A stretch of DNA of 64,000 nucleotides, taken from NCBI RefSeq assembly GCF_009377195.2, contig NZ_VJXX01000004.1, positions 1 through 64,000 on the forward strand, given 5' to 3'. The position numbers were made by a program, and so were the translations under genes. Source of the stretch: Arthrobacter bussei (lineage in GTDB: Bacteria > Actinomycetota > Actinomycetes > Actinomycetales > Micrococcaceae). Position 1 is the first letter of the stretch; each line of letters starts with the position of its first letter. Of the stretch, positions 24,575-32,723 are shown piece after piece. The notes beneath the pieces were generated by a model. It saw nothing but the letters and a program-made list of their open reading frames with translations, was not told the DNA's origin and made no database searches.

Positions 24575-24611
24575 GGTGACGACGGTCACGCTCGGTCACA
24601 GCCCTGTGACC
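24575..24611. promoter_or_regulatory. Cluster of GGTCAC half-sites upstream of the AfuA-like gene
   Basis: GGTGAC (24575), GGTCAC (24584), GGTCAC (24594) and GTGACC (24606-24611) lie in 37 bases. The two direct GGTCAC copies are 10 bases apart, the spacing usual for OmpR-type response regulators, and GGTCACAGCCCTGTGACC is a perfect inverted repeat. It lies between the response-regulator stop (24631) and the transporter operon, so it could be the regulator's target. The inverted repeat could instead act as terminator for the regulator gene. Confidence 0.45.
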
Positions 24612-24630
24612 TTCACTCCCCGGCTACGCC

Positions 24631-25320
24631 TCAGTCGCGCCCGGGGCGGGGAAGCTCGTAACCGACACCCCGGACGGCCCGGATGGCCCGCGGCATCCCC
24701 TCGCCGTGCAGCGCCTTGCGCACGCGGTACAGCGCCGTCTTCAGCATCTCGCGGCCTCCCGGGCCCTCGTCGATCTGCCACCCGGACAGGAGGAGGTCGC
24801 GGAAGGAGACGGGTTGGCCCTGGGCGCTCGCGAGCCGCCGCAGGAGCCTGAGCTCCAGGGCGGAGAGGTGCAGGTAGCGTCCGTGGACGGTCGCGGCGTC
24901 CTGCCCCACGCGCAGCGGCCCGTGCACCAGTTCCACCGGCGCGGGCGCGACGGCGGTGCGGCGGACGATCGCCTCGGCGCGCAGGGCGAGCTCGCGCGGG
25001 TGGAAGGGCTTGGTCACGTAGTCGTCCGCCCCGGCCTCGAGCCCGGCGATCCGGTCCTGCACACCGCTCTTCGCCGTGAGCAGGAGGACGGGCACCGCGC
25101 TCACCTCCCGGATGCGGCGGCACAGCGAGAGGCCGGAGGACTGCGGGAGCATGACGTCCAGCACCACGAGATCGAACTGGCGGTTCCGGAAGAGGCTCCA
25201 CGCGGACTCGGCGTCCTTCGCGGAGACGCTCGCGAAGCCCTGGGTCTCGAGGGCGAAGGTGACGATGTCCAGCATCTGCGGTTCGTCGTCGACCACCAGG
25301 GCGAGGTGTGGGTGCTCCAT
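24631..25320 (-). CDS. OmpR/PhoB-family response regulator
   Basis: The protein has 229 residues. Receiver domain (about 5-117): acidic pocket VVDDEP, phosphoacceptor LVVLDVMLP (aspartate about 52), LLTAKS and TKPF (lysine about 103). The C-terminal winged helix (about 135-225) has LSALELRLLRRLASAQGQPVS and VRGVGYEL. ATG 25320 overlaps the kinase stop by one base (TGATG); an in-frame GTG at 25323 would overlap by four. Partner of the kinase encoded just upstream. Probably activates the transporter operon that follows on the same strand. Confidence 0.92.
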   Translation of the reverse strand: MEHPHLALVVDDEPQMLDIVTFALETQGFASVSAKDAESAWSLFRNRQFDLVVLDVMLPQSSGLSLCRRIREVSAVPVLLLTAKSGVQDRIAGLEAGADDYVTKPFHPRELALRAEAIVRRTAVAPAPVELVHGPLRVGQDAATVHGRYLHLSALELRLLRRLASAQGQPVSFRDLLLSGWQIDEGPGGREMLKTALYRVRKALHGEGMPRAIRAVRGVGYELPRPGRD

Positions 25321-26300
25321 CACCGGGCGGCCGCCACCGGCCGGGGGAGTGCCGTGCCCGGCGTCCGCTCCGGCAGACTGAACAGCATGGTGGTCCCGCG
25401 CCCCGGCGTGCTGTCGACGAAGACGTCGCCCCCGTGCATCTGGACGATCTGCCGCGTGATCACCAGCCCGAGTCCCGTGCCGTCCTGGAGGGGGCGGCCG
25501 CTGGCGAAGCGGGTGAACAGCTCCCGTCGCTGGGCCTCCGCCATGCCTTCGCCGTCGTCACTGACGGAGATGAGCACCTGGTCGTCGGCCCGGACGATCC
25601 GCACGGTGATCAGGCTGGCGTTGGCGGCGTGGGCCACCGCGTTGTTGATCAGATTGGTCATGGCCTGCCGGATCAGGGCGTCGTCGGCCCATGCCCTCGG
25701 TGGGGCGCCCGGGCAGTCCAGTGCGAACTGGATCGGATGGAGCTGGCGCAGCTCGGCGATCACGGTGGAGGCCAGCGTGCGCAGGTTGACCCGGTGGAGG
25801 TGGAGTTCGAACATCCCGGCGTCGATGCGCGCCTGGGTCAGCAGGTCCTCGGCGAGGGCGATCACCGCGTGGCAGTTGCCGCTGATGGTCGTGACGAAGC
25901 GGGCCTGGCTGTCGGTCAGCGGACCCGGCGAGCGCTCGCCGAGGAGGTCCGCCGCGCCGCGGATCAGCGCGAGGGGGGTGCGGATCTCGTGGCTCACCAC
26001 GGAGATCTGGTCCGCGTTGCGCTGCGCGATGCTGCGCAGGCGGCTGATCTCGGCGCGGTCCGAGAGCCAGGAGCGCACGATCAGGAACAGCGCGATCATG
26101 GACCCGATGGCCAGGGTGTCGAAGGTGAGGGCGGCGAGGGTGTCACCGGACGGCAGGACGGCGCTCGCGAGGAAGAGGCCTGCGAGGAGGACGAAGAACG
26201 CCGCGGCCGCACTCCGGACCACCACGGGCAGCGGCATCCGCCACACCAGGAGGAGGCCGAGTGCGGCCCCTGCGGCGGAGCAGTAGTAGAGCCAGGTCAC
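25320..26300 (-). CDS. Sensor histidine kinase
   Basis: The protein has 326 residues. The N-terminal 85 residues are mostly membrane (three or so hydrophobic segments) with almost no periplasmic loop, so the signal is probably sensed in the membrane or through a partner such as the binding protein or UhpC-like carrier. H-box VVSHEIRTPLALIRGA (histidine about 104), N-box LINNAVAHA, G1 SDDGEGM, G2 GTGLGLVI are complete. GTG 26300 has no ribosome site, but TACACT lies 6 bases before it, fitting a leaderless transcript. Overlaps the response-regulator gene. Confidence 0.9.
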   Translation of the reverse strand: MTWLYYCSAAGAALGLLLVWRMPLPVVVRSAAAAFFVLLAGLFLASAVLPSGDTLAALTFDTLAIGSMIALFLIVRSWLSDRAEISRLRSIAQRNADQISVVSHEIRTPLALIRGAADLLGERSPGPLTDSQARFVTTISGNCHAVIALAEDLLTQARIDAGMFELHLHRVNLRTLASTVIAELRQLHPIQFALDCPGAPPRAWADDALIRQAMTNLINNAVAHAANASLITVRIVRADDQVLISVSDDGEGMAEAQRRELFTRFASGRPLQDGTGLGLVITRQIVQMHGGDVFVDSTPGRGTTMLFSLPERTPGTALPRPVAAAR

Positions 26301-26343
26301 GTTAGCAGTGTAGGGGGGACGTGCGTCGGGCCGGTCCGCTCCC

Positions 26344-27807
26344 TCAGGTCCCGCAGTAGGTGGTGTACTTCCCGAAGTCCTCCGGCGGTCCGGCAGCGTA
26401 GCGCTCCAGCCCGGGGCGCTCCTCGAACGGACGGCGGACGACGTCGACGAGCCGGTCCAGCGGTCCGGGGTCGCCGGCGGTCGCGGCCTCCAGCGCCTCC
26501 TCGACGAGGTGGTTCCGCGGGATGTACACGGGATTCACGGCATCCATGGCGTCGGCGTCGGGCCCGAGCGCCAGCCACCGCTCCGCCCAGGCGTCGAAGG
26601 CGGCGACGTCGAGCACCCTGTCCCGGGCGGGCCGCGGGTCCCCGCGCACCACCGAGGAGAGCCCCCGGAAGAACGACGTGTAGTCCACGTGGTTCTCCTG
26701 CAGGAGGCTGAGGGCATCGTTGGCGAGCGGTGAGGCGACGTCGTCGGGGACGCCGTCGGGCAGTCCGAGCTTCGCCCGCATCCCGGCGAGCCACGCCGCG
26801 CTGTACTGGGCACGGAACGCCTCGAGCGCTGCGACGGCCGTCGTGACGGCCTCCTCCTGGTCCTCCCCGATGAGCGGCAGCAGGGCCTCGGCGAGCCGGG
26901 CGAGGTTCCACTCGGCGATCAGCGGCTGGTTGGCGTAGGCGTACCGGCCCGCGTGGTCGATGGAACTGTAGACCGTGGCGTAGTCGAAGACGTCCATGAA
27001 GGCACAGGGCCCGTAGTCGATGGTCTCCCCGGAGATGGTCATGTTGTCGGTGTTCATGACCCCGTGGATGAAGCCCGCGAGCATCCACTGCGCCACGAGC
27101 CGTGCCTGGGCGCTGACCACGTGCTCGAACAGGGCGAGGTAGGGGTTCGCGGCATCCGCCGCCGACGGGTGGTGCCGCCCGATCGCGTGGTCGGCGAGGC
27201 GACGCAGCAGGTCCTGGTTCCCACTGGCTGCGGCGTACTGGAAGCTGCCGACGCGCAGGTGGCTGCTCGCCACGCGGGTGAGCAGGGCCCCCGGCAGCAT
27301 CGTCTCCCGCCGGACGTCACGGCCTGTCGCGACGACGGCGAGGGACCGGGTGGTCGGCACCCCGAGGGCGTGCATGGCTTCGCTGACGATGTACTCGCGC
27401 AGCATGGGCCCGACGGCGGCGAGCCCGTCGCCGCCGCGCGCGAAGGGCGTGCGGCCGGAGCCCTTGAGGTGCATGTCCCGCAGGGCGCCGGTGCGGTCGG
27501 TGAGCTCTCCGAGGAGCAGTGCGCGGCCGTCACCGAGGCGGGGGTTGAAGCTCCCGAACTGGTGACCGGAGTAGGCCTGCGCTACGGGCGTCGCACCCTC
27601 GGGGACGGCGGTCCCCGTCAGGAGGGCCAGCCCCTCGGGGGAGCGGAGGAAGGCGGCGTCGAGACCCAGTTCCCCGGCGAGGCCCTCGTTGAGGGCGAGG
27701 AGGCGGGGATCGGGTGTGGGATCCGCCTGCCAGGCGGCCGCCATCTCGGGGAGCTCCCGCGCGAAGCGACCGTCGAGGGTGACTCTGGACCGGAGAGGTA
27801 CGCTCAT
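26344..27807 (-). CDS. selO: SelO (YdiU) protein AMPylase
   Basis: The protein has 487 residues, the usual length. SelO is a pseudokinase that transfers AMP from ATP to Ser, Thr or Tyr of target proteins, mainly redox-related. Family segments are visible throughout: [22 protein letters not shown] (about 78-99), [44 protein letters not shown] (catalytic region with N and D metal ligands, about 247-272) and a C-terminal YCGT. The penultimate-region cysteine takes the place of selenocysteine of the animal protein. ATG 27807 starts [19 protein letters not shown], the normal family start; the longer frame is not family-like. Confidence 0.95.
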   Translation of the reverse strand: MSVPLRSRVTLDGRFARELPEMAAAWQADPTPDPRLLALNEGLAGELGLDAAFLRSPEGLALLTGTAVPEGATPVAQAYSGHQFGSFNPRLGDGRALLLGELTDRTGALRDMHLKGSGRTPFARGGDGLAAVGPMLREYIVSEAMHALGVPTTRSLAVVATGRDVRRETMLPGALLTRVASSHLRVGSFQYAAASGNQDLLRRLADHAIGRHHPSAADAANPYLALFEHVVSAQARLVAQWMLAGFIHGVMNTDNMTISGETIDYGPCAFMDVFDYATVYSSIDHAGRYAYANQPLIAEWNLARLAEALLPLIGEDQEEAVTTAVAALEAFRAQYSAAWLAGMRAKLGLPDGVPDDVASPLANDALSLLQENHVDYTSFFRGLSSVVRGDPRPARDRVLDVAAFDAWAERWLALGPDADAMDAVNPVYIPRNHLVEEALEAATAGDPGPLDRLVDVVRRPFEERPGLERYAAGPPEDFGKYTTYCGT

Positions 27808-27884
27808 CCGTCCACGGTACGCCGCGCCTTCCGTCGTTGCGGCGCGCAGGTCCGGGTTGCACTGACAGTGAACGCGCCGTCCGT

Positions 27885-28799
27885 CTACACGAGGCTTGTC
27901 AGGCCCTCCTGCGCGGCGACCGCCTGTTGCGCCAGGGCGGAGAAGCGCCGCGTGGCGGGGGAGAGGTAGCCGTGCTTGCGCTGAACGAGCGCGATGGTGT
28001 CGTACAGCGGTTCGGCGAAGGGGAAGCTCCTGACGCGGTCCTCGGTGCGCAGGGAAGCGAGGATCCCCTTGGCCATGAATGACTCCCCAGCACCTGCAGC
28101 CACGAGGTCGTAGGCCGTCTCGGCGTGCTCCACTTCCATCTGGCCCTCGATCGACAGGCCGGCGAGATTCGCCCGGTCCTGCAGTTGGCGCCGGGTGGGG
28201 TCCATCCACCCGGCGTGCGCGTCATAGAGGACGAGCTTCGCTTCTGCCAGCTCTTCGATGGTGACGGGACCGGCATCCGGGTCGCGTGTGGAGGAGATGA
28301 AGCGCACCTCGTCCCTGGCCAGCTTCCGCACGTCGAGTTCCTCGCTGTCGACGGGCAGGACGACGAGTCCGCACTCGATCTCCCCAGTGGCCACGGAAGC
28401 GGCGACCACATGGGAATTGAGGCCGATCATGCGGACCCGGACGTCCGGGTACTTCCGGTGGAATTGCACCACGAGGTCCGCAAGGTCGTAATTGGCCGCG
28501 TAGCGCAGTACTCCGAAGGTCGACACGCCACCTGTCACCCGATGAAGTGCCTGCACGGCTTCCACGCCCCTTCGGGCCGAATTGACGCAGTCGAGCGCAT
28601 GCGTATGCAGCTCCTCTGCTGCGGGTGACGGGGAGAGCCCCCTGGACGTCCGCGTGAACAGGGAGCATCCGAGTTCGTCCTCCAACCGGGAGATCAGTTG
28701 CGACGCCGACGCCTGGCTGATACCGAGCTCCTTTGCAGCCGCGCTCGACGACCCACAGGAGTAGGCGGCGAGAAAGGCGCGGAGCTGGTTGAGGGTCAT
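27885..28799 (-). CDS. LysR-type transcriptional regulator
   Basis: The protein has 304 residues. The N-terminal helix-turn-helix reads [31 protein letters not shown] (about 20-50), followed by a LysR-type effector domain. Divergent from the HisD-family dehydrogenase gene, 72 bases apart, so it probably controls that operon and itself, with the imported alcohol or its oxidation product as inducer. The start ATG 28799 is preceded by TAGCAT six bases upstream, fitting a leaderless transcript. Confidence 0.92.
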   Translation of the reverse strand: MTLNQLRAFLAAYSCGSSSAAAKELGISQASASQLISRLEDELGCSLFTRTSRGLSPSPAAEELHTHALDCVNSARRGVEAVQALHRVTGGVSTFGVLRYAANYDLADLVVQFHRKYPDVRVRMIGLNSHVVAASVATGEIECGLVVLPVDSEELDVRKLARDEVRFISSTRDPDAGPVTIEELAEAKLVLYDAHAGWMDPTRRQLQDRANLAGLSIEGQMEVEHAETAYDLVAAGAGESFMAKGILASLRTEDRVRSFPFAEPLYDTIALVQRKHGYLSPATRRFSALAQQAVAAQEGLTSLV

Positions 28800-28822
28800 A
28801 GGACAATGCTATAGCTCGTACT

Positions 28823-28847
28823 GGGAAGAGGTAGGTTCCCCTATGAT
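28823..28847 (+). promoter_or_regulatory. Putative LysR-controlled promoter of the hisD-like operon
   Basis: GGGAA (28823-28827) and TTCCC (28836-28840) form an inverted repeat with an 8-base spacer, directly before TATGAT (28842-28847), a good -10 element. The repeat would sit over the -35/spacer region, the normal place for a LysR activation site. The start codon follows 24 bases after the -10. Confidence 0.5.
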
Positions 28848-28871
28848 CGACCGGAGACCTACGCTTCCGGC

Positions 28872-30215
28872 ATGGAACTGAACGACCACTACGCTTCCTT
28901 CATCAGCGGTTCATACGAATGCGTGAAGGACGCCGCGATCGGTGGAGTACCGGCGCAACGTCTCCCGAAAGTCGTTGAAACCGTCTCCGAGATGCTGTCC
29001 GTCATTCAGAAGGGCGGCAGGGACGCCGTCGCCGAGTACTCCAGGGTCCTCGACGGCTGGGGCGGAGGAGACGTCGAAATGAGCGCCGAGGACCTTCGCC
29101 GCACGGGTGACGTGCTTGAACCGGCGCTGCGGGCGGCCCTCGAGGCAGGTGCGGAGCGAACCAAGGCGTTCGCCGGTCTCCAGTTGCAGCACCTCCAGGA
29201 TTTCGAGACCGAGTTGATGCCCGGTGTGGTCGTCGGACAGCGATACATCCCGGTCCAGCGTGTGGGGGCGTACCTCCCCGCCGGGCGCTTCCCGATCCTC
29301 GCGAGCGCCTTCATGACGGTGGGCGTGGCCAAGACGGCAGGTGTACCGACCGTCGTCGCCTGCTCCCCTCCCACGACGCCGACAGCGGGCAACCCGGCCG
29401 TCTTCTACTCCGCGTACCTCTCGGGCGTCGACCGCGCGTTCGTCGTCGGCGGAGTGCAGGCGCTCGCTGCCATGGCTTTCGGGCACCTCGGTGAGCAGCC
29501 GATGGACATGCTGGTCGGCGCGGGCAACGCTTACGTCACCGAGGCCAAACGCCAGCTCTTCGGCACGGTGGGCATGGATCTCCTCGCCGGCCCATCGGAA
29601 GTGGCAGTCATCGCCGACGACACCGCGGACCCCGTGATCGTTGCTGCGGATCTCCTCGGGCAGGCCGAGCACGGCCCGCAATCTCCTGCTGCTCTCGTCA
29701 CCACGTCGCGCGACCTCGCGGTCGCCGTCATCGCGGAAGTGGACCGCCAGCTCGAAGACCTTCCCACCAGGGACATCGCCGGACCTGCCTGGCGGGATTA
29801 CGGGACGGTGTATGTGGCGGAGGACCGCGCCACTGCCGTCGAACTCATGGACGTGCTCGCGCCCGAGCATCTGGAGGTCATCACGGCCGACGATGCCTAC
29901 TACCAGAAGAATCTGACGAACTACGGGTCCCTCTTCCTCGGTCCCTGGTCCACGGTCGCCTATTCGGACAAGGGCATCACCGGCACCAATCACGTCCTGC
30001 CGACCGGAGGGGGAGCGCGATCTTCCGCGGGCCTCTCGGTCTCGCGGTTCCTCAAGCCGCTGACCTTCCAGCGCATCGACCGCTCGGCAACCATGAACCT
30101 GGCTCCGCTCGTCTCCGAGATCTCCGCGTACGAGGGCATGGAAGCCCACCAGCGCACCGCCGACTACCGCATCGCCCGCTTCGGGCACCGAGCACCTACC
30201 GAGGAGCAACCATGA
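28872..30215 (+). CDS. HisD-family dehydrogenase (catabolic histidinol- or sulfopropanediol-type)
   Basis: The protein has 447 residues. HisD-family enzymes are Zn2+- and NAD+-dependent and oxidise a primary alcohol in two steps to the acid. Visible: VQRVGAYLPAGRFP, VGAGNAYVTEAKRQLFG, LAGPSEVAVIAD, GQAEHGPQSPA (Zn ligands Q and H), LAPEHLEV (catalytic Glu-His), GTNHVLPTGGGAR, and a C-terminal GMEAHQ (Zn histidine). AEHGPxS in place of AEHDP and the lack of other his genes point to a catabolic paralogue such as the histidinol dehydrogenases of Arthrobacter or HpsN (sulfopropanediol). The stop overlaps the start of the binding-protein gene by 4 bases (ATGA). The substrate is not decided by sequence. 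Confidence 0.88.
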   Translation: MELNDHYASFISGSYECVKDAAIGGVPAQRLPKVVETVSEMLSVIQKGGRDAVAEYSRVLDGWGGGDVEMSAEDLRRTGDVLEPALRAALEAGAERTKAFAGLQLQHLQDFETELMPGVVVGQRYIPVQRVGAYLPAGRFPILASAFMTVGVAKTAGVPTVVACSPPTTPTAGNPAVFYSAYLSGVDRAFVVGGVQALAAMAFGHLGEQPMDMLVGAGNAYVTEAKRQLFGTVGMDLLAGPSEVAVIADDTADPVIVAADLLGQAEHGPQSPAALVTTSRDLAVAVIAEVDRQLEDLPTRDIAGPAWRDYGTVYVAEDRATAVELMDVLAPEHLEVITADDAYYQKNLTNYGSLFLGPWSTVAYSDKGITGTNHVLPTGGGARSSAGLSVSRFLKPLTFQRIDRSATMNLAPLVSEISAYEGMEAHQRTADYRIARFGHRAPTEEQP

Positions 30216-31021
30216 ACAGCAGGCGAGCAGCACTCTCAATGGCAGCCGGGGCTATGGGTATCGCCCTGGCGCTCACGGCATGCGGCGGCGGCGACGCCGG
30301 TGCAGAGGCCGGTGGTGGCGGAGGAGACGGTGAGATCACGACCCTCACGATCGCCACCTCGAACGATGCCCCGTTCTCCTTCACCGACGACGCCGGCGCC
30401 CTGCAGGGTATCGACGGGGAGATGATCAACTGGATCGCCGACAAGAAGGGCTGGGAGGTGGAGGTCTTCGTCTCCGAGTTCGCCACCCTGATCCCGGCCA
30501 TCAAGGCCGGCAAGGCGGACGCCGTCGTGGATGCCATGTACATCACCGACGTCCGTAAGGAAGAAGTGAACTTCACGGACACCTGGTATCAGCAGGGCGA
30601 GGGCATGGTGGTTCCGGGTGACTCGGACATGACCGATCGCGACGACGCCAAGGGCACGGTGATCGGCGTCCAGACCGGCACCACCTTCATCGAACTCGCC
30701 GAATCCCTCGAGCCGAAGGAGATCAAGTACTTCGACTCGCAGGCGGCGTTGCTCACGGCGGTCGAGAACAAGCAGGTGGACGTCGTCTTCACCGACGCCG
30801 CCGTCGTCGCCTACAGCCTGGTGCAGAACCCGAACGACAAGATCAAGATCGTGGACCCGTACGAACCCTTCTTCCCGGGCCTCATCGGCGCAGCCGTCCC
30901 GAAGGAGAACACGCAACTGCTCGAGGAACTCAATTCCGGGCTCGCCGAGCTCAAGGCTTCACCCGACTACATGGAGATCCTCGCCAAGTACGGACTGACC
31001 GAGAGCAACGCCGTCGACTGA
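30212..31021 (+). CDS. Polar amino acid-type ABC substrate-binding lipoprotein
   Basis: The protein has 269 residues. Lipoprotein signal ending LTACGGGDAG (cysteine about 21), then an Ala/Gly-rich linker. The mature domain is a family 3 binding protein: LTIATSNDAPFSF, GIDGEMINWIADKKGW, VGVQTGTTF-like IGVQTGTTFIELA, YFDSQAALLTAVENKQVDVVF. These bind amino acids or small polar amines and alcohols. Its start overlaps the dehydrogenase stop by 4 bases, so the imported compound is very likely the dehydrogenase substrate. Confidence 0.92.
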   Translation: MNSRRAALSMAAGAMGIALALTACGGGDAGAEAGGGGGDGEITTLTIATSNDAPFSFTDDAGALQGIDGEMINWIADKKGWEVEVFVSEFATLIPAIKAGKADAVVDAMYITDVRKEEVNFTDTWYQQGEGMVVPGDSDMTDRDDAKGTVIGVQTGTTFIELAESLEPKEIKYFDSQAALLTAVENKQVDVVFTDAAVVAYSLVQNPNDKIKIVDPYEPFFPGLIGAAVPKENTQLLEELNSGLAELKASPDYMEILAKYGLTESNAVD

Positions 31022-31064
31022 CCGCCCTTTCACCGAACCACCGAGGTCGAGAGGACGTCCGGTC

Positions 31065-31718
31065 ATCGAATTCATCGAGAGCACGCTCAGCTACTTCCCC
31101 CGATTGCTCGCTGCCGCGCCGATCGTCATCCAGCTCGCGCTGGGGGCGATGGCTCTGGCCCTCGTCCTCGGTCTGCTGGTGGCCCTCGCCCGGATCTCGA
31201 AGTCGAGGATCCTTCGGGGCATCGCCCTGGTGTACGTGGAGGTCATGCGCGGCACGCCCCTCCTCGTGCAGCTCGTCTACATCTTCTTCGTGCTTCCCGC
31301 TATCGGGGTCAACATCGATCCTGTGCCCGCCGGCATCCTCGGACTGGGCCTGAACTACGCGGCCTACCTGTCCGAGGTGTTCCGCTCGGCCATCCTGTCC
31401 GTCGAAGCGGGTCAGACCGAGGCCGCCCTGTCCCTCGGCTACACCCCCGGTAAGGCGCTGTGGAAGGTCGTCCTCCCGCAGTCCTTCATCGTCTCGCTGG
31501 GACCGATCGGGAACTACTTCATCGCCATGGTCAAGGACACGGCCCTGACCTCGGTCATCGCGGTGACCGAGATACTGAAGACTGCGAACATCATCAATGC
31601 CCAGACCTTCGAGACCACGCAGGTCTACACGGCCGCGGCCCTGCTGTACCTGCTGATCAGCCTCCCGCTGTCACGTATCGTCAGCGCACTGGAGAAGAGG
31701 GCGAGGATCCATGTCTGA
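31065..31718 (+). CDS. Polar amino acid-type ABC permease
   Basis: The protein has about 217 residues in the family-like form. The expected N-terminus ([27 protein letters not shown]) is encoded from 31065, but the codons there are GTC ATC, not ATG, GTG or TTG. The first usual start codon in frame is TTG 31104, which would remove 13 conserved residues. GAGAGGA lies 9 bases before ATC 31065 and 6 before GTC 31062. So either a rare start is used or GTG mutated to GTC. The rest is normal: four or five membrane segments, GTPLLVQL, and the EAA loop [28 protein letters not shown]. The stop overlaps the ATPase start by 8 bases. Confidence 0.88.
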   Translation: MEFIESTLSYFPRLLAAAPIVIQLALGAMALALVLGLLVALARISKSRILRGIALVYVEVMRGTPLLVQLVYIFFVLPAIGVNIDPVPAGILGLGLNYAAYLSEVFRSAILSVEAGQTEAALSLGYTPGKALWKVVLPQSFIVSLGPIGNYFIAMVKDTALTSVIAVTEILKTANIINAQTFETTQVYTAAALLYLLISLPLSRIVSALEKRARIHV

Positions 31719-32559
31719 CGAAGTGATCGTGAGTGTCCGGGACGTCCACAAGACGTTCACCGTGACCAAGACCCCGGGGATGGTGGGACGGCTCCGGGGT
31801 ACGCGGAAGGAGGTCAACCGGATCGAGGTCCTCAAAGGCGTGGACCTGGACGTCCACAAAGGGCAGACGGTCGTGATCCTCGGCTCCAGCGGATCCGGTA
31901 AAAGTACACTGCTGCGCTGCATGAACAAGCTCGAGACCATCGACAGCGGGCGCATCCTCGTGAACGGCCACATGGTGGGGTACGAGGAGCGCGGCGGGAA
32001 GCTGGTCGATGAGAAGGCGTCCGTCACAGCGCAGAAGCGCACCGACCTCGGCATGGTGTTCCAGCAGTTCAACCTGTTCCTGAACAAGACGGCACTGGGC
32101 AATGTGATGGCACCGCTGCAGGACGTGAAGAAGATGTCCCGTCCGGATGCCGAGCAGCACGCGCTCGAGAACCTCCGGAGGGTCGGGCTGCTGGACCGGA
32201 AGGACAACTACCCGTCCAAGCTCTCCGGCGGCCAGAAGCAGCGCGTCGCGATCGCCAGGGCGCTGGCCATGGATCCCAGTGTGATGCTCTTCGACGAGCC
32301 CACCTCGGCCCTGGACCCGGAACTCGTCGAGGAAGTGCTCGCAGTCATCAAGGCGATTGCCGCGCAGGGCACCACCATGGTGATCGTCACCCACGAGATG
32401 CAGTTCGCGAGGGACATCGCCGACATCATCGTGGTGATGGACCAGGGCGTCATCGTGGAGAAGGGGACGCCGAACGAGGTGTTCTTCAAGCCGAAGCATG
32501 CCAAGACCTACGCACTCCTCAAGCGGTCCGGTCTGGCAGTCGAACCGCCCGCTGCGTGA
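31711..32559 (+). CDS. Polar amino acid-type ABC ATPase
   Basis: The protein has 282 residues. Walker [12 protein letters not shown] (about 58-68), Q-loop VFQQFNLF, signature [15 protein letters not shown] (about 172-186), Walker [15 protein letters not shown] and H-loop VTHEMQFA are intact. A charged insertion before Walker A ([15 protein letters not shown]) is somewhat longer than usual. Overlaps the permease gene by 8 bases and completes the dehydrogenase-transporter operon. Its TGA stop lies inside the first copy of a 15-bp tandem repeat. Confidence 0.95.
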   Translation: MSDEVIVSVRDVHKTFTVTKTPGMVGRLRGTRKEVNRIEVLKGVDLDVHKGQTVVILGSSGSGKSTLLRCMNKLETIDSGRILVNGHMVGYEERGGKLVDEKASVTAQKRTDLGMVFQQFNLFLNKTALGNVMAPLQDVKKMSRPDAEQHALENLRRVGLLDRKDNYPSKLSGGQKQRVAIARALAMDPSVMLFDEPTSALDPELVEEVLAVIKAIAAQGTTMVIVTHEMQFARDIADIIVVMDQGVIVEKGTPNEVFFKPKHAKTYALLKRSGLAVEPPAA

Positions 32560-32585
32560 CCCCCGGATGAGTGACCCCCGGATGA
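32556..32585 (+). repeat. 15-bp tandem duplication over the ATPase stop codon
   Basis: GTGACCCCCGGATGA occurs twice in a row (32556-32570, 32571-32585). The ATPase stop TGA (32557-32559) is inside the first copy. The unit is recent-looking (no mismatch). Confidence 0.85.
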
Positions 32586-32723
32586 AACGGGTGCGGCGGG
32601 CGATGTCGGTACCAGCATGGTATGAGTGTCGAGGTCGATGACCTGACGGCCGAGGGCGTCGTAGGCTCGCATCATGTGCCGTGATCGCTTCTGTCCTGTC
32701 CCACATCCGTCGGACGGTGCCCC

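Noticed and set aside
32508-32675. 55-codon minus-strand frame reading MRAYDALGRQVIDLDTHTML
   Set aside because: It has a protein-like start, but no ribosome site, and runs antisense into the ATPase 3' end and the 15-bp repeat; too weak to call.
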